This document shows, one piece after another, positions 41,893-50,741 of a stretch of 64,000 bases of DNA (positions are counted from its first letter, which is position 1; each line of letters starts with the position of its first letter). Position numbers and translations under genes: made by a program. Source of the stretch: Xanthomonas sp. GPE 39 (GTDB lineage: Bacteria; Pseudomonadota; Gammaproteobacteria; Xanthomonadales; Xanthomonadaceae); the NCBI RefSeq assembly GCF_000963005.1, contig NZ_JZHZ01000007.1, positions 1 to 64,000 of the forward strand. Reading direction: 5' to 3'. The notes beneath the pieces were generated by a model. It had not been told where the DNA came from and did no database searches. It saw only the letters and a list, made by a program, of their open reading frames with translations.

Positions 41893-42551
41893 CGATCAAA
41901 CTGCTTTCCGTCGCTCTCGCCGCTGCGTTTGCAATGGCCGCGCCCAGCGCCGTGCTGGCCCAGACCGCCGCTGCCACCGCTCCGAGCGCCTCGACCGCCA
42001 GCAAAGTCGTGATCGAGAACAGCACCCGCATCTTGACCACGCTGGAACAGCGCCGTGCCGAGTTCAAGAGCAATAGCGGCGCGTTGCGCCAGTTCATCGA
42101 CAGCGAATTGAACAAGTCCTTCGACCGCGATTACGCCGCGCGTCTGGTGCTGGGCGTGCATGGCCGCGGCGCCTCCGATGCCGACGTCAAGCTGTTCGCC
42201 GATGCGATGGCCGACAACCTGATGCAGCGCTACGGCAGCGCGCTGCTGAACTTCGAAGGTAAGCCGCAGGTGCAGGTCAAGTCCGAAGCGCCGTTGCCGG
42301 GCGGCCGTGGTGTCAAAGTCTCCACCGAACTGGTGCGCGGCAGCGGCGATCCGGTGCCGGTGGACTACCTGATGCGCAACACGAGTGGCACCTGGAAGAT
42401 CTTCGACGTGATGGTGGAAGGCGTGTCCTACGTGCAGACCTTCCGCAACCAATTCGATACTCCGCTGCGTAACAAGTCCATTGCCGAAGTCGCGGCTGAA
42501 CTGCGCAACGGCACGCTGCAGGCAGCACCGGCGAGCAACAGTGGCAAGTGA
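41889..42551 (+). CDS. mlaC: periplasmic phospholipid-binding protein MlaC
   Basis: MlaC shuttles phospholipid between the outer-membrane MlaA complex and inner-membrane MlaFEDB. The 220-residue protein has a signal peptide (MTIKLLSVALAAAFAMAAPS) cleaved near LAQTA, and Tol-Tol-Ttg2-type features: FDRDYAARLVLGVHGR, the hydrophobic pocket strands, and VEGVSYVQTFRNQF. Its start overlaps the mlaD stop by ATGA. A GTG start for mlaB overlaps its 3' end. Confidence 0.93.
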   Translation: MTIKLLSVALAAAFAMAAPSAVLAQTAAATAPSASTASKVVIENSTRILTTLEQRRAEFKSNSGALRQFIDSELNKSFDRDYAARLVLGVHGRGASDADVKLFADAMADNLMQRYGSALLNFEGKPQVQVKSEAPLPGGRGVKVSTELVRGSGDPVPVDYLMRNTSGTWKIFDVMVEGVSYVQTFRNQFDTPLRNKSIAEVAAELRNGTLQAAPASNSGK

Positions 42552-42855
42552 GCCGCAACTGCGTCGCGATGGTGACACGCTCGCGTTGAGCGGCGTGCTT
42601 GACCGCGCCGCGGCCACCGCGCTGTGGCCAGCGGCGTTGCGCCAGCTCTCTGGCGCGCGCGCGCTGGATCTGCGCGCCGTGTCGCGGGTGGATAGCGCCG
42701 GCCTGGCGTTGCTGGCCGAACTCGCCGCGCGCATGCGCACCCAAGGTCAGGCCGAGGTCGCCATCCACGGCGACCCTGCCGGCCTGACCGAACTAAGCGC
42801 GGCCTACCGGCTGGCTTCGACCCTGGATTTCCATTCACCACCGGCGGCAAGCTGA
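42541..42855 (+). CDS. mlaB: STAS-domain protein MlaB
   Basis: MlaB is the cytoplasmic STAS subunit that binds MlaF. I start it at the GTG 42541, overlapping the mlaC stop, giving 104 residues; an in-frame ATG at 42481 would place 20 codons inside mlaC. The STAS core LDLRAVSRVDSAGLALLAEL with the conserved Asp-Ser and the C-terminal helix are visible. The mlaA gene starts four bases after the stop. Confidence 0.85.
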   Translation: MASEPQLRRDGDTLALSGVLDRAAATALWPAALRQLSGARALDLRAVSRVDSAGLALLAELAARMRTQGQAEVAIHGDPAGLTELSAAYRLASTLDFHSPPAAS

Positions 42856-42858
42856 CAC

Positions 42859-43914
42859 ATGAACGTGCTGCGTATCCTCACTTCTTTGGTATTGACCCTG
42901 GTTGTCGCGCTGAATGCCTGCGCCAGCACTTCCACGCCTCCATCCCCGGTCGCCGCATCTGCGGACCCATCCACGCCGCCTCCGGCCACGGATAGCAGCA
43001 CCACGGCGTCCACCATGCCAGCGGCCACGGACAGCGCGCCAGCAAGCAGCCCCCAGGCCGTTGCCAGCGGCGCTGCTTCGACGGGCACGCAGCGAGGTGC
43101 GCCTACCTCGGCCGAGGACGACTACGCTGCGTTGTATGCCAGCGACCCCAACAACCAGGTGGCCGACGCGACCCTGCCCGACGGCACATCCGTGCAGAGC
43201 TACGATCCCTGGGAAAAGTTCAACCGCAAGGTGCATGCGTTCAACAACGTGGTGGACCACGCGGTGGCGCGGCCGCTGGCGCGGACATACGTGAATGTGG
43301 TGCCACAGCCGGCGCGCCTGGGTGTGACCAACTTCTTCAACAACCTTGGCTCGCCGCTGACCATGGTCAACCAGGTGTTACAGGGTCATCCGCTACAAGC
43401 CGGGCAGACCCTGAGCCGGTTCGTCATCAACAGCACGTTGGGTATCGGCGGCATCCTCGATCCGGCCACCGACGCCAAGTTGCCGCGTCGCACCGAGGAT
43501 TTCGGCCAGACCTTTGGTGTCTGGGGCTGGCGCCGTTCGCGTTACGTGGAATTGCCGTTTTTCGGTCCGCGCACCGTGCGCGACGTCTTTGGCCTGGCGG
43601 CTGACACGTCGCTGTCGCCATTGCAGCAGATCGAAGATGACCGCGTGCGGATCGGGCTGCAGGGTCTGCAACTCGTGGACATCCGCGCGCAATTGCTGCC
43701 GCTGGACAGCATGCGCGATCAGGCGCCGGACGAGTACCAGCTCACCCGCGACGCCTGGCTGCAGCGTCGCAACTATCAGATCGAAAACGATCTGCGTCGC
43801 CCTCACCATGGCGAGGACAAGGATCTGCCCGACTACCTACGCGAGGAGGACAAGAATCCGACGGTGCCGGCGGACGCGATGCCGATGTTGCAATGGCATG
43901 GCGGTACTCGTTGA
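42859..43914 (+). CDS. mlaA: outer-membrane lipoprotein MlaA (VacJ)
   Basis: MlaA extracts mislocalised phospholipid from the outer leaflet and passes it to MlaC. The 351-residue protein has a signal peptide and lipobox (VALNAC, Cys21). A low-complexity Ala/Ser/Thr/Pro segment follows (about 22-95), then the VacJ domain from about 110 (SYDPWEKFNRKVHAFNNVVDHA, VTNFFNNLGSPLTMVNQVLQG). The Ala/Ser/Pro linker is longer than in E. coli. It closes the mlaFEDCB-mlaA operon, ahead of a strong terminator. Confidence 0.93.
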   Translation: MNVLRILTSLVLTLVVALNACASTSTPPSPVAASADPSTPPPATDSSTTASTMPAATDSAPASSPQAVASGAASTGTQRGAPTSAEDDYAALYASDPNNQVADATLPDGTSVQSYDPWEKFNRKVHAFNNVVDHAVARPLARTYVNVVPQPARLGVTNFFNNLGSPLTMVNQVLQGHPLQAGQTLSRFVINSTLGIGGILDPATDAKLPRRTEDFGQTFGVWGWRRSRYVELPFFGPRTVRDVFGLAADTSLSPLQQIEDDRVRIGLQGLQLVDIRAQLLPLDSMRDQAPDEYQLTRDAWLQRRNYQIENDLRRPHHGEDKDLPDYLREEDKNPTVPADAMPMLQWHGGTR

Positions 43915-43937
43915 CGTCAACGCAAGTGCAGCAGCAT

Positions 43938-43967
43938 AAAAACCCCCGGTTACGCCGGGGGTTTTTT
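43938..43967 (+). terminator. rho-independent terminator after mlaA
   Basis: AACCCCCGG and CCGGGGGTT form a stem with a short TTACG loop, flanked by AAAA before and TTTTTT after. It is a strong, symmetric intrinsic terminator for the mla operon and may also work for transcripts from the minus strand. Confidence 0.92.
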
Positions 43968-44158
43968 ATCGATGCAATAGAGCGGTTTCCCCGCCGATGG
44001 GATGCTTGCCGAATTGCTCGGGATGCGATCCGTAGGCGTTGTGTTCAATCACGCCGCGCAGCGGTTGCAAGAGTTGTCGATGCCGCCGTGCTCGCTTTCC
44101 GACGACCAGACGTGCTCGTCTCCCCTGCCCTGGCTTGAGGCAGCACGCGTCGCCGCGT

Positions 44159-44701
44159 TTATCCCAGTGCGGCGTCGATCGCTGCACGCAGGCGTGGAGC
44201 GTCGGCGCTTACATCGGGAGCGAAACGGCCGCAGACCCGACCATCGCGGCCGACCAGGAATTTTTCGAAATTCCATAGCACGCCTGGTGCTGGATTTGGT
44301 TCGATCCCGTAGCCTGCGAGTTTCTCGCGCATCGGACCTTCGCCCTCGGCTTGTGGTTGTGCCTGGATCAACGCGCGATACAGCGGATGTGTCGCCTCGC
44401 CGGTGACGGCGATCTTGGCGAACATCGGAAAGGTGACATCGTAGGTGAGCTGACAGAATTGCTGGATCTGCGCTTCATCGCCCGGTTCCTGGCCTTTGAA
44501 GTCGTTGGCCGGGAAGCCGAGGACTTCCAGCCCAGCGGCGCGCTTGTCGCGATACAGGGCTTCCAGTCCGGCGTACTGCGGGGTCAGCCCGCACTTGGAG
44601 GCGACGTTGACGATCAACAACACGTTGCCGCGATAGTCGGCGAGCGTGGCCGGTTGGCCGTCGATGCGGGTCAGCGGGATGTCGTAGAGCGAGAGGGACA
44701 T
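44159..44701 (-). CDS. glutathione peroxidase
   Basis: This thiol peroxidase reduces hydrogen or lipid peroxides. The start MSLSLYDIPLTRIDG at 44701 gives 180 residues; a longer form from 44746 adds 15 residues. The catalytic set is visible: peroxidatic Cys37 in NVASKCGLTPQY, Gln in FPANDFKGQEPG, and Trp-Asn in VLWNFEKFLV. Bacterial homologues usually use thioredoxin as reductant. It is a lone gene between mlaA and rmuC. Confidence 0.9.
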   Translation of the reverse strand: MSLSLYDIPLTRIDGQPATLADYRGNVLLIVNVASKCGLTPQYAGLEALYRDKRAAGLEVLGFPANDFKGQEPGDEAQIQQFCQLTYDVTFPMFAKIAVTGEATHPLYRALIQAQPQAEGEGPMREKLAGYGIEPNPAPGVLWNFEKFLVGRDGRVCGRFAPDVSADAPRLRAAIDAALG

Positions 44702-44962
44702 GGGGACGCCTCGGGCGATAAGGAGTGCCAGCATAGTCGCTGTCAACGGCGGCTGTGTCGGGTCGCTTCTACCGATCTATTGGCAACCGTTGCAGCGGAT
44801 CCGGGCAAACTGCGGTGACGGCGTAGAGTGGCTAACAACCTCGCCACTGGCTATCGAGTGGGCGCGAACAGCGCGCAGGGACCGCAGTAGAGCGGGGATA
44901 TAAAGATTCCGAGCATTGCTCGCGCCCATCCGGCGGCGCTGCCGTCGTTTTGTTGGCTACGC

Positions 44963-46552
44963 TTACTCCGGCGCGTCGGCTGCGGCGTCCTCCGCATCGG
45001 CCTCGTCCAGTGGTAGGGACAGTTCCAGCAGCTGCGTGGCCTGGGCGTCGGTCAGCGTCTCCACCCCGCGCAGGCGACGCTCGATGGTGCGGGTCTTGCG
45101 GCTGGCCTCGCCCAGGCTCTTGCCGACGGTGTTGATCTGCTTCTCGGCTTTTTCCAGGATGCCGGCGAACTTGCCGAACTCGCTTTTGACCGCCGCCAGC
45201 ACGCCCCAGACTTCGCTGGAGCGCTTCTCGATGGCCAAGGTACGAAAGCCCATCTGCAGGCTGTTGAGCAGCGCGGTGACGGTGGTCGGACCGGCGATGA
45301 CGATGCGGTGCTCGCGCTGTAATGCATCGGCCAGCCCGGGCCGACGCAGGGTTTCCGCATACAGTCCTTCGGTTGGTAGGAACATCACCGCGAAATCGGT
45401 GGTGTGCGGCGGTGCGATGTATTTATCGCTGATCGATTTGGCTTGCACCCGGATCGCGCGTTCCAACTGCGCGCCCATCAATTGCGCCTGTTCCGCATCG
45501 CCGCGTTCTTGTGCATCGAGCAGCCGCTCATAGTCCTCGCGCGGAAACTTCGCGTCCATCGGCAACCACACCGGGGTGTCTTCGTGGCCACGGCCGGGCA
45601 GGCGCACGGCGAAGTCCACCACTTCGCTGCGCTCGGGGCGGATCCGCACGTTGCGCGCGTATTGCTCCTGGGTCAGTGTCTGCTCCAGGATGTTGTCCAG
45701 TTGCACCTCGCCCCAGCCGCCACGGTCTTTGACGTTGCTCAGCACGCGCTTGAGGTCGCCGACGCCGGTGGCCAATTGCTGCATCTCGCCGAGCCCGCGC
45801 TGGACCTGCTCCAGTCGCTCGGAAACCAGCTTGAACGAGGCATCCAGGCGGGTATTGAGGGTGGTTTGCAGTTTCTCGTCGACGGTGCCGCGCATCTGTT
45901 CCAGCTTGAGGGCGTTGTCGGCTTGCAGTTCCTTCAGTCGTTCCTCCAGGGTGCCGCGCATCTCGCTTAAGCGTTGCTCGTTACGCTGGACCAGCTCCCC
46001 CATGCGCAAGCCCAGCGCATCGGCAAAACGCTGCTGTGCATCTGCGCCCTCCTGGCGGCCCTTGCGGGCGTCTTCGATCAAGGTTTCGCGTAGCGCGGTT
46101 AGCTGCGCGTCGATGCGGGCGATCAGCTCGGCCTGCTGCTGGCCGAACTGTTGCATGCGCGCATCCTGCTGTTGGCCGAACCCATCGAGTTGTTGGCGCA
46201 TCTCCAGCAAACGTTGGTTGAGCGATTCGGCCAGGCGCTGCTGCGCTTGGCTCGTCTCGACACGGCCACGCCGCGCGTCCTCGCTCAGGGTTTCGCGCAG
46301 CAGGTCCAGACGCTGGTCGGTGCGGGTGGAAAGTTCGGCCAGATGACGCGCGAAGCTCTCGCTGCGCGCATCCTGTTGCCGTGCCAGGCTGTCGAGCTGC
46401 TCGCGCAGTTCACTGCGACCGTTGCGCTGTTCCTCGCGCAAGCTTGCTTCCAGTCCGGCATGCGTGCTCCGGCGCAATAGCGTCGCCAACAGCAAGGCAA
46501 TGACGGCGCACAACAGGCCGGCGAGGATCAAGAAATGGACATCGTTCTGCAT
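44963..46552 (-). CDS. rmuC: DNA recombination protein RmuC homologue
   Basis: RmuC is a coiled-coil nuclease-fold protein that limits inversions at short repeats. The start MQNDVHFLILAGLLCAV at 46552 gives 529 residues: a membrane anchor at about 6-27, a long Gln/Arg/Glu-rich coiled coil (about 30-235), then the RmuC domain with GGWGEVQLDNILEQ and PMDAKFPREDYERLL. Length and layout fit a complete protein. It lies 3' of uxaC with no operon link. Confidence 0.9.
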   Translation of the reverse strand: MQNDVHFLILAGLLCAVIALLLATLLRRSTHAGLEASLREEQRNGRSELREQLDSLARQQDARSESFARHLAELSTRTDQRLDLLRETLSEDARRGRVETSQAQQRLAESLNQRLLEMRQQLDGFGQQQDARMQQFGQQQAELIARIDAQLTALRETLIEDARKGRQEGADAQQRFADALGLRMGELVQRNEQRLSEMRGTLEERLKELQADNALKLEQMRGTVDEKLQTTLNTRLDASFKLVSERLEQVQRGLGEMQQLATGVGDLKRVLSNVKDRGGWGEVQLDNILEQTLTQEQYARNVRIRPERSEVVDFAVRLPGRGHEDTPVWLPMDAKFPREDYERLLDAQERGDAEQAQLMGAQLERAIRVQAKSISDKYIAPPHTTDFAVMFLPTEGLYAETLRRPGLADALQREHRIVIAGPTTVTALLNSLQMGFRTLAIEKRSSEVWGVLAAVKSEFGKFAGILEKAEKQINTVGKSLGEASRKTRTIERRLRGVETLTDAQATQLLELSLPLDEADAEDAAADAPE

Positions 46553-46736
46553 GTCGGCAGTGTAGCCGGCCACATCGCAAAGACGGCGCTCTCCGCGTGC
46601 GGGGCGGGACGATGACGGCACGAACGATGAATGCCGATCCGCCGGTGGCGCGTGCCCAGTAAACGCTTTCCCTGTGTCTTGCTAGCTCACCGCTCAGTAT
46701 CCAGGCGTTGAGAATTGCGTACCTGTACAGCGATGT

Positions 46737-48155
46737 TCACAGCCGATAGGCACGCTTCGGTAGCCTGTAGGCCAGATCGATGCCCACTTCCACCGCTTCG
46801 TCCTCTTCGAGTCGGTGCTCGGCGACCAGCTTGGCCAGGAATGCGCAGTCGACGCGACGAGCGACGTCGTGCCGTGCCGGGATCGACAAGAACGCGCGGG
46901 TGTCGTCGTTGAAGCCTACCGTGTTGTAGAAGCCCGCGCTGCTCAGGGTCTGCTCGCGGAAACGCCACATTCCCTCTGGCGCATCGTGAAACCACCATGC
47001 CGGCCCGAGCAGCAACGCCGGATAGTGCCCGGCCAAGGGTGCTAGTTCGCGCGCATAGGTGCTCTCGTCCAGGGTGAACAGGATCAGGGTGAAGCCTGGC
47101 GTGTTGCCGAAGCGGTCCAGCAGTGGTTTGAGTGCGTGGACGTAGTCGGTGCGCACGGGCAGGTCGGCGCCTTTGTCGCGGCCGTAGCGCGCAAACAATG
47201 TGCGGTTGTGGTTGCGGAAGCAGCCTGGGTGCAATTGCATGACCAGGCCATCGTCCACGCTCATGGCCGCCATCTCGGTCAGCATGTGTGCGCGAAACAG
47301 TTCTGCATCGGCAGCACTGGCGGTGCCAGCGACCACGCGTGCGAACAGGCGTGCCGCCTCGACGGCCGGCAGATTGGCGGTGGCGGCGCTGGGATGACCG
47401 TGATCGGTGGACGTCGCGCCCATCTGTGCGAAGAACGCGCGGCGCTGACGATGTGCGCGCAGGTAGCCGTCCCAGGTATAGACGTCCTCGCCGGTCAATT
47501 CGCCGAAGCGCCGCAGCGCCGCAGGGAACTGTTCGTGCTCCGGGTCGATGACCGGGTCCGGCCGGTAGCTGGTGATGACTCGCCCGCCCCAGCCGCTGGC
47601 GCGAATCGTGGCGTGATGGTGTAGCGGGTCCAATGGCGATTCGGTGGTGGCGATCACTTCGATACCGAAGCGTTCGAACAACGCGCGTGGCTGAAATGCA
47701 GGCGTCTGCAGCGCCTCGCCGATGCTGTCGTAGTACAGATCGGCACTGTCTGCGTCCAGCCGCACACGCAAACCGAAGACGGCGTGGAAAACATGGTTCA
47801 GCCACAGTGCCGAGGGCGTGCCGCGCAGCAGGTAAAAGTGTTCGGCGAACACTCGCCAGGCGTTACGCGGATCCACCGCAGCACGACTGCCATCGGCACG
47901 CGGGATACCCAGCCCATCCAGGTCCACCCCCTGGCTGTAGAGCATGCGGAACACGTAGTGGTCCGGCACCAACAGGAGTTCGGTGGCGTTGGCGAATGGC
48001 GCATTCTCTGCGAACCAGGCCGGATCGGTGTGCCCATGCGGGCTGACGATCGGCAGAGCCGCAACCTGAGCATACAGGCGTCGTGCGATCGCCTGCATGC
48101 TCGGATCGGCAGGAAACAGTCGGTTCGGATGCAGAAATAACGTGGGTGAGGGCAT
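46737..48155 (-). CDS. uxaC: glucuronate isomerase UxaC
   Basis: UxaC isomerises D-glucuronate to D-fructuronate, or D-galacturonate to D-tagaturonate. The 472-residue protein has the N-terminal MPSPTLFLHPNRLFPADPSMQ, the metal-binding SPHGHTDP near 40, and FMN-free TIM-barrel motifs (TESPLDPLHHHA, WWFHDAPEGMWRFREQ). It is the last gene of the exuT-GH10-uxaC unit on the minus strand. Fragments of a second copy are found at 49554-49640. Confidence 0.95.
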   Translation of the reverse strand: MPSPTLFLHPNRLFPADPSMQAIARRLYAQVAALPIVSPHGHTDPAWFAENAPFANATELLLVPDHYVFRMLYSQGVDLDGLGIPRADGSRAAVDPRNAWRVFAEHFYLLRGTPSALWLNHVFHAVFGLRVRLDADSADLYYDSIGEALQTPAFQPRALFERFGIEVIATTESPLDPLHHHATIRASGWGGRVITSYRPDPVIDPEHEQFPAALRRFGELTGEDVYTWDGYLRAHRQRRAFFAQMGATSTDHGHPSAATANLPAVEAARLFARVVAGTASAADAELFRAHMLTEMAAMSVDDGLVMQLHPGCFRNHNRTLFARYGRDKGADLPVRTDYVHALKPLLDRFGNTPGFTLILFTLDESTYARELAPLAGHYPALLLGPAWWFHDAPEGMWRFREQTLSSAGFYNTVGFNDDTRAFLSIPARHDVARRVDCAFLAKLVAEHRLEEDEAVEVGIDLAYRLPKRAYRL

Positions 48156-48196
48156 GACCGGGACTGTGCGTAGTAGTCGGTAGGGTAGGCTACCGA

Positions 48197-49180
48197 TTAT
48201 GGTCTACTTGCTACGAAGCTACGCAACCATTTTAATGCTGGACGTTCGCTGCCGTCTGAATTGACCAAGTTGGCGCCCTGCTGGTCGCGCCACAGGCCGG
48301 GACGGAAGCCCCAGAGCGTGACGCCTTTTACGTATTGATTCTCCCAGAACAGTGGAAAGAATTTTTGGTAGCCAGCCAACTGCTCGGCATCGGTTGGACC
48401 GTCGATGTCCAGCTCGGTCACGTAGATCGGCAAGCCCGTGGTGGAGCCCAACGTGTTGAGGTTGAAGAAATGTGTCCACCAGGATGCCGATGTGGTCTCG
48501 AAGGCATGCTCTTGTAAGCCAATCGCGTCGATCAGATTTTCACGCTGCAGCAATTGGATGGTTCTCAGATACTGATTCGTAGCGTCGTCTGTGGCAGTGA
48601 TGCCGTAGTCGTTTATCATCAGCTTGGTATTGGGGAAATAATGCCGCGCCATGCGGAATAAATTTATTATCCAATCCACCCCAGTGGTGCCGGTGCCACC
48701 CAGAGCCTGCATGTAGTTGCCGCTATCGCTCTTCCGATTATCGGGTTGATTGTGATTGGGTAGTGTTTCGTTGGCGACCTCCAGTAGGTCGATATCCGGG
48801 TAACGCTGCGCCACTGCGGCGAACCAATTTTTGATGGCGGCGAGCTGATCGGCCGGTGGCAGTGTCCGAATCCACGTCGGTTGCTGCGAGCCCCACCCCA
48901 AAACATGGAACTGGAATGGCATGTTGTTGCGCTTGGCCAGGTTGTAGGCTTCGTCAAGCGCTGTCCAGTCCATTTGTCCTTGCACGGCTTCCACGCTGCC
49001 CCACTTGCCGCCGTTTTCTGGGGTGACCTTGTTCCAGTATTTGGCGAAATCCAGTGCCTGCGGCGTGCTATAGGCGCAGCCCAGGAAACGTTTTTTGCCG
49101 GCGGCTAACGGTGCGGCGTCAACGCTGGTTGTGGAAGAAACTAGTAAAAATGCGAATAAAAGCGATGCGATGGTTTTCAT
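48197..49180 (-). CDS. GH10 endo-1,4-beta-xylanase (intact copy)
   Basis: This family-10 glycoside hydrolase cuts the xylan backbone with retention of configuration. The start MKTIASLLFAFLLVSSTTS at 49180 gives 327 residues, with a signal peptide cleaved near SVDAAP. The acid/base Glu138 in EVANETLPNH and the nucleophile Glu256 in YVTELDIDG are present, as is Trp96 in FHVLGWGSQQ. There is no carbohydrate-binding module. About four fifths of the residues match the neighbouring copy at 49674, which has an in-frame stop. Confidence 0.93.
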   Translation of the reverse strand: MKTIASLLFAFLLVSSTTSVDAAPLAAGKKRFLGCAYSTPQALDFAKYWNKVTPENGGKWGSVEAVQGQMDWTALDEAYNLAKRNNMPFQFHVLGWGSQQPTWIRTLPPADQLAAIKNWFAAVAQRYPDIDLLEVANETLPNHNQPDNRKSDSGNYMQALGGTGTTGVDWIINLFRMARHYFPNTKLMINDYGITATDDATNQYLRTIQLLQRENLIDAIGLQEHAFETTSASWWTHFFNLNTLGSTTGLPIYVTELDIDGPTDAEQLAGYQKFFPLFWENQYVKGVTLWGFRPGLWRDQQGANLVNSDGSERPALKWLRSFVASRP

Positions 49181-49189
49181 AACGGCTCT

Positions 49190-49553
49190 TGTGTGATTGC
49201 CTGATGCTGGCATACGAGCATACGCATGGTGTTTGCCATGAACCAGCCAAACCATGCTTGTGACGGGCTAAGCATTTCCTTACATCGTGCAAAAAGGTAG
49301 GCAAAACCGGCTAGCAGAAACACCGGCAGATAGCTGCCGGTGCCCTGCAAAAAAATCCAATGCAGTTGGCGATGAACATGCCGCTGACCGCGCTGGCAAA
49401 ACTGCCAATGCCGACCAGACTGGCCACCGCGTGGCACGGAAACATCGTCGATGTGAGACGGTCAGCCAGATCGCGCCGAGCACGTCAGTGAATAGGAAGG
49501 CCCACTGCCAGCTCCATGCGCTGACAATGAGCGGCACCGGCGATGGCGCCGAT
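49190..49553 (-). pseudogene. exuT-like transporter remnant
   Basis: This stretch holds two pieces of the intact transporter at 50742-52037 joined by deletion. 49290-49460 matches the transporter 3' part near 50805-50980 (encodes TGSYLPVFLLAG). 49461-49553 matches 51466-51573 (encodes WQWAFLFTDVLGAIWLT). About 0.5 kb is missing between the pieces, and the rest of the gene is gone. The frame is broken. It belongs to a former second copy of the exuT-GH10-uxaC unit. Confidence 0.85.
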
Positions 49554-49640
49554 GCGCGTGGTTCAAATGCAGGGGTCTGCACTGCCTTGCCGATGCTGTT
49601 CTACGATGCAGAAAGAGCGTGGGGGAGGGCATGGTCGAGA
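49554..49640 (-). pseudogene. uxaC remnant
   Basis: 49554-49605 matches an internal uxaC piece (47683-47734, encodes QTPAFEPRA). From 49606 it jumps to a match with the uxaC 5' end at 48128-48168 (encodes the MPSPTL region and upstream bases). About 0.4 kb is lost at the joint and the 3' part of the gene is gone. It follows the exuT remnant directly. Together they mark a collapsed tandem copy. Confidence 0.82.
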
Positions 49641-49673
49641 CAGTGTTTGGTGGTCGTAAGAGCGCAATGCCAG

Positions 49674-50654
49674 TTATGGTTTGCTCGCGACGTAACTGCG
49701 CAACCAGGTTAATGCAGGACGTTCGCTGCCGTCTTTATTGATCAAATAGGCACCTTGCTGGTCGCGCCACAGGCCGGGACGGAAGCCCCAGAGCGTGACA
49801 CCCTTTACGCCAGGATATTCCCAGAACAGAGGAAAGATACGCTGGTAGTCGGCCAACTGCTGGGCATCGGTCGGACCGTCGATGTCAAGCTCGGTGATGT
49901 AGATGGGCAAGCCCGTGGCAGCCAATGCATCGAGGTTGGCACTATGCACGGACAAAGGTGCCGATGCGGTCTCGAAGGCATGTTCCTGTAGGCCAATCCC
50001 ATCGATTAGATTTTCGTTCTGCAACAAATGGATGATTTTCAGATATTGATTTGTGGCGCTGCTGCTGGCGGTGATGCCGTAGTCGTTGATGATCAGCTTG
50101 GTATGGGGGAAATATTGTCGTGCCAGCCGAAATGCCTCCAGTACCCAATCCCATCCAGTTGAGCCGGCACCACCCAGCGCTTTGATGTAGTTGCCGCTAT
50201 CGCTTTTCCGATTGTCGGGTTGATTGTGATTGGGCAGCGTTTCGTTGGCGACTTCCAGCAAGTCGATATCGGGGTAACGCTGCGCCACTGCGGCGAACCA
50301 ATTTTTGATCGCGGCAAGCTGATCGGCTGGTGCCAGTGTCCGAATCCACGTCGGTTGCTGGGCGCCTCAGATCAGCACATGGAACTGGAATTTCATGTTG
50401 TTGCTCTTGGCCAGATTGTAGGCTTCGTCAAGCGCAGTCCAGTCCATTTTTCCTTGCACCGCTTCCACGCTGCCCCACTTGCCGGCGTTTTCTGGTGTGA
50501 CTTTGTTCCAGTACTTGGTGAAATCCTTCGCTTGCGATGGACCATAGGCGGAGCCCAGGAAACGCTGTTTGCCCGCTGCTAGCGGCGCAGCATCGACGCT
50601 GGCAGTGCAAGAGATCAGTGATAATGCGAACAAAAGTGATGTAATGATTTTCAT
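49674..50654 (-). pseudogene. GH10 xylanase with in-frame TGA
   Basis: The frame runs from MKIITSLLFALSLISCTAS at 50654 to the stop at 49674, the full GH10 length. A single TGA at 50367-50369 replaces the codon for the conserved Trp96 of the intact neighbour (HVLGWGSQQ reads HVLI-stop-GAQQ). Both catalytic glutamates lie downstream and are intact in sequence (EVANETLPNH, YITELDIDG). The frame is otherwise undamaged, so the loss looks recent. The 5' part encodes only a signal peptide and about 80 residues. Confidence 0.88.
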
Positions 50655-50741
50655 AACGGTTCTTGTCCGATTGAGTGATGCAGGCATAAGAACATGCCCA
50701 CGATGCTAGCCATGTTCTAGCCAAGCCAGGGTTGTGGCGGG

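Noticed and set aside
49177-49582. Open frames of 86 and 100 codons between the GH10 genes
   Set aside because: They are pieces of the decayed transporter copy in shifting frames, not genes. They are described as remnants instead.
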